33,689 nucleotides of DNA from NCBI GenBank assembly GCA_016777585.1, contig JADHRD010000013.1:1-33689 (forward strand). The letters are read 5' to 3'. This document shows, piece by piece, positions 32,872 through 33,689 of this stretch. The DNA is from Rhodospirillales bacterium. Its GTDB lineage: Bacteria > Pseudomonadota > Alphaproteobacteria > Rhodospirillales > UBA2165. The notes beneath the pieces were generated by a model. It was not told where the DNA came from, did no database searches, and saw nothing but the letters and a program-made list of their open reading frames with translations. A program made the position numbers and the translations under genes. Numbering within the stretch: the stretch's first letter is position 1; every line of letters starts with the position of its first letter.

Positions 32872-33321
32872 TTAATATTTTTTAATATTTAAAATACACG
32901 TGTTTATGCTAGTGCATCTAAAATTAGCTAAATTACGAGCTAAAAGTATGCATAATCTCACAACCTTATGAATATTATCCTCAGCAATAATTAATTCTCG
33001 TTTTTTAATGGTCGAATTAGACAATAGTTGCCTGAGGAATTGCAATAGATTCTGAATAAAGATCTTAGCGAAGTTATTTTTTTTGCAAAAAACAATGTTA
33101 AAATTATTATTAATACTAACTGACTGCAGTGTAGATTGCTCACCACAATCTTTAGTAGAGCTTTTAAAAAAATATCTTGGAACATGATATATTGAAGAAA
33201 TTATTGCAGTCTTTATTAGCCGAGTGTCAATCATACAGATTGAAGTATATAAGAGCCAAGATTCTAATACTCTTCCCGTAATATCCATCATTTTAAAACG
33301 TCTAAATATTAACGTGGCCAT
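32872..33321 (-). CDS. Highly diverged or decaying MraZ candidate
   Basis: A 149-aa ORF in the mraZ position just upstream of rsmH, with ATG and GAGG about 9 nt before it. It is not plainly recognisable, but it is colinear with MraZ as I remember the family: M-A at the start, D13-x-x-G-R-V18 (first AbrB-like loop), C59-G60, L65..S69-I70-N71-N72 where MraZ has L..SID(D/N), N82-N83-F84-A85 for DD(L/F)A, and the right total length. The conserved proline after GRV and the second D-G-x-G-R-I-x-L-P loop (here about 104-114, IKKRELIIAE) are lost. MraZ is the DNA-binding transcriptional regulator of its own dcw operon. Alternatives: a pseudogene under decay, or a chance ORF in AT-rich leader DNA. Apart from this ORF nothing is seen in 32852-33321. 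Confidence 0.45.
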   Translation of the reverse strand: MATLIFRRFKMMDITGRVLESWLLYTSICMIDTRLIKTAIISSIYHVPRYFFKSSTKDCGEQSTLQSVSINNNFNIVFCKKNNFAKIFIQNLLQFLRQLLSNSTIKKRELIIAEDNIHKVVRLCILLARNLANFRCTSINTCILNIKKY

Positions 33322-33400
33322 TTTGTAGCCTCAATACGTCTCACATTAACCGCTAACTTCGTAACAAAAAATTAAAGTTAAGAAAGAAGCCAGAAAATAT

Positions 33401-33430
33401 TTAATAACAATCCAAATCCTGTTCAATCAA
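33401..33430 (-). promoter_or_regulatory. Candidate promoter of the dcw cluster
   Basis: On the minus strand, TTGATT (33430-33425), a 17- or 18-nt spacer and TTATTA/TATTAA (33407-33401) lie about 80 nt upstream of the mraZ candidate. The rest of 33322-33593, the largest clear intergenic region, is AT-rich with two short palindromes and no MraZ-type TGGG repeats that I can see. AT-richness makes chance matches likely. Confidence 0.3.
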
Positions 33431-33442
33431 CACAGAAATCCG

Positions 33443-33460
33443 AGAATAAATAATTATTCT
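33443..33460. repeat. Short perfect palindromic hairpin in the dcw leader
   Basis: AGAATAA, a 4-nt loop and TTATTCT form a perfect 7-bp stem. A smaller one, CCTATAAATAGG, lies at 33502-33513. Neither is GC-rich or followed by a T-tract, so they are weak as terminators for the upstream epimerase gene; an operator is equally possible. Confidence 0.35.
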
Positions 33461-33593
33461 GGGCGTATCATAGGGTTAAACAAGCACCATATTTTATCAT
33501 GCCTATAAATAGGTTAATAAAGCCTTTCCATAGCTAATAGTTTAATCAAAAATTATTATTAAGAAATCTTTGTGAAACTTAAATAAATATTAG

Positions 33594-33689
33594 CTAAATA
33601 TTATTCGCGAAATAAGAGACTGTCTTCTCTAAACCATCTTTTAGTTTCGTAGTAGGATTCCAATCGAGTATACTATTAGCTAAATTGAT
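33594..33689 (-). CDS. NAD-dependent epimerase/dehydratase family protein, C-terminus only
   Basis: The last 31 codons of a gene entering from the right edge, ending in TAG. The reading ILDWNPTTKLKDGLEKTVSYF matches the terminal helix of extended short-chain dehydrogenase sugar-nucleotide epimerases and decarboxylases (pattern LGW-x-P-x-x-x-L-x-x-G-L-x-x-T-x-x-Y/W-F). Substrate cannot be told from this piece; UDP-glucuronate decarboxylase or UDP-glucose epimerase types are candidates. It is upstream of the dcw cluster on the same strand, 272 nt from the mraZ candidate. Confidence 0.7.
   Translation of the reverse strand: MNLANSILDWNPTTKLKDGLEKTVSYFANNI

Noticed and set aside
32991-33185. 64-codon ORF inside the mraZ candidate in another frame
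   Set aside because: Low-complexity hydrophobic product typical of AT-rich DNA, with no RBS and no family resemblance; the 149-aa frame fits position and length better.

Overview
The window is an AT-rich stretch of alphaproteobacterial chromosome with no mobile elements, CRISPR arrays or RNA genes that I can see. The assignment rests on gene order: mutY / DUF721 (DciA-like) / dsbA / smc, an F0-only ATP synthase operon with duplicated b subunits (atpI-B-E-b'-b), and a full division and cell wall (dcw) cluster continuing ftsZ-lpxC-bamD-recN-ligA. The c subunit and FtsZ resemble Rhodospirillales-type proteins as I remember them; I cannot place the organism more precisely.

Layout. mutY (25-1089) is on the minus strand. 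The next block is on the plus strand: dciA-like gene, periplasmic dsbA, smc, then the F0 genes up to 8612. From 8673 to the right edge everything is on the minus strand. In transcription order (right to left): the tail of an NAD-dependent epimerase cut by the edge, a leader region, a very diverged mraZ candidate, rsmH, ftsL, ftsI, murE, murF, mraY, murD, ftsW, murG, murC, murB, ddl, ftsQ, ftsA, ftsZ, lpxC, bamD, recN, ligA. The atp operon and the dcw cluster converge on a 60-nt junction.

How the genes work together. MurB, C, D, E, F and Ddl make UDP-MurNAc-pentapeptide (meso-diaminopimelate type, from the DNPR motif of MurE). MraY and MurG turn it into lipid I and lipid II, and FtsW/FtsI polymerise and cross-link it at the FtsZ/FtsA/FtsQ/FtsL septal machine. 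LpxC and BamD serve the outer membrane. Many dcw genes overlap by 1-11 nt, so translation is probably coupled.

Main oddities: (1) mraY, essential and normally single-copy, is full length and colinear with the family but carries one in-frame TGA at codon 130, while TGA is a genuine stop for at least six other genes here; (2) the 149-aa ORF in the mraZ position keeps the MraZ start, length and scattered landmarks but has lost most of the signature; (3) FtsZ has an unusually long linker containing a second copy of the IPAFL core of its C-terminal peptide; (4) 12 of 29 starts are TTG or GTG.
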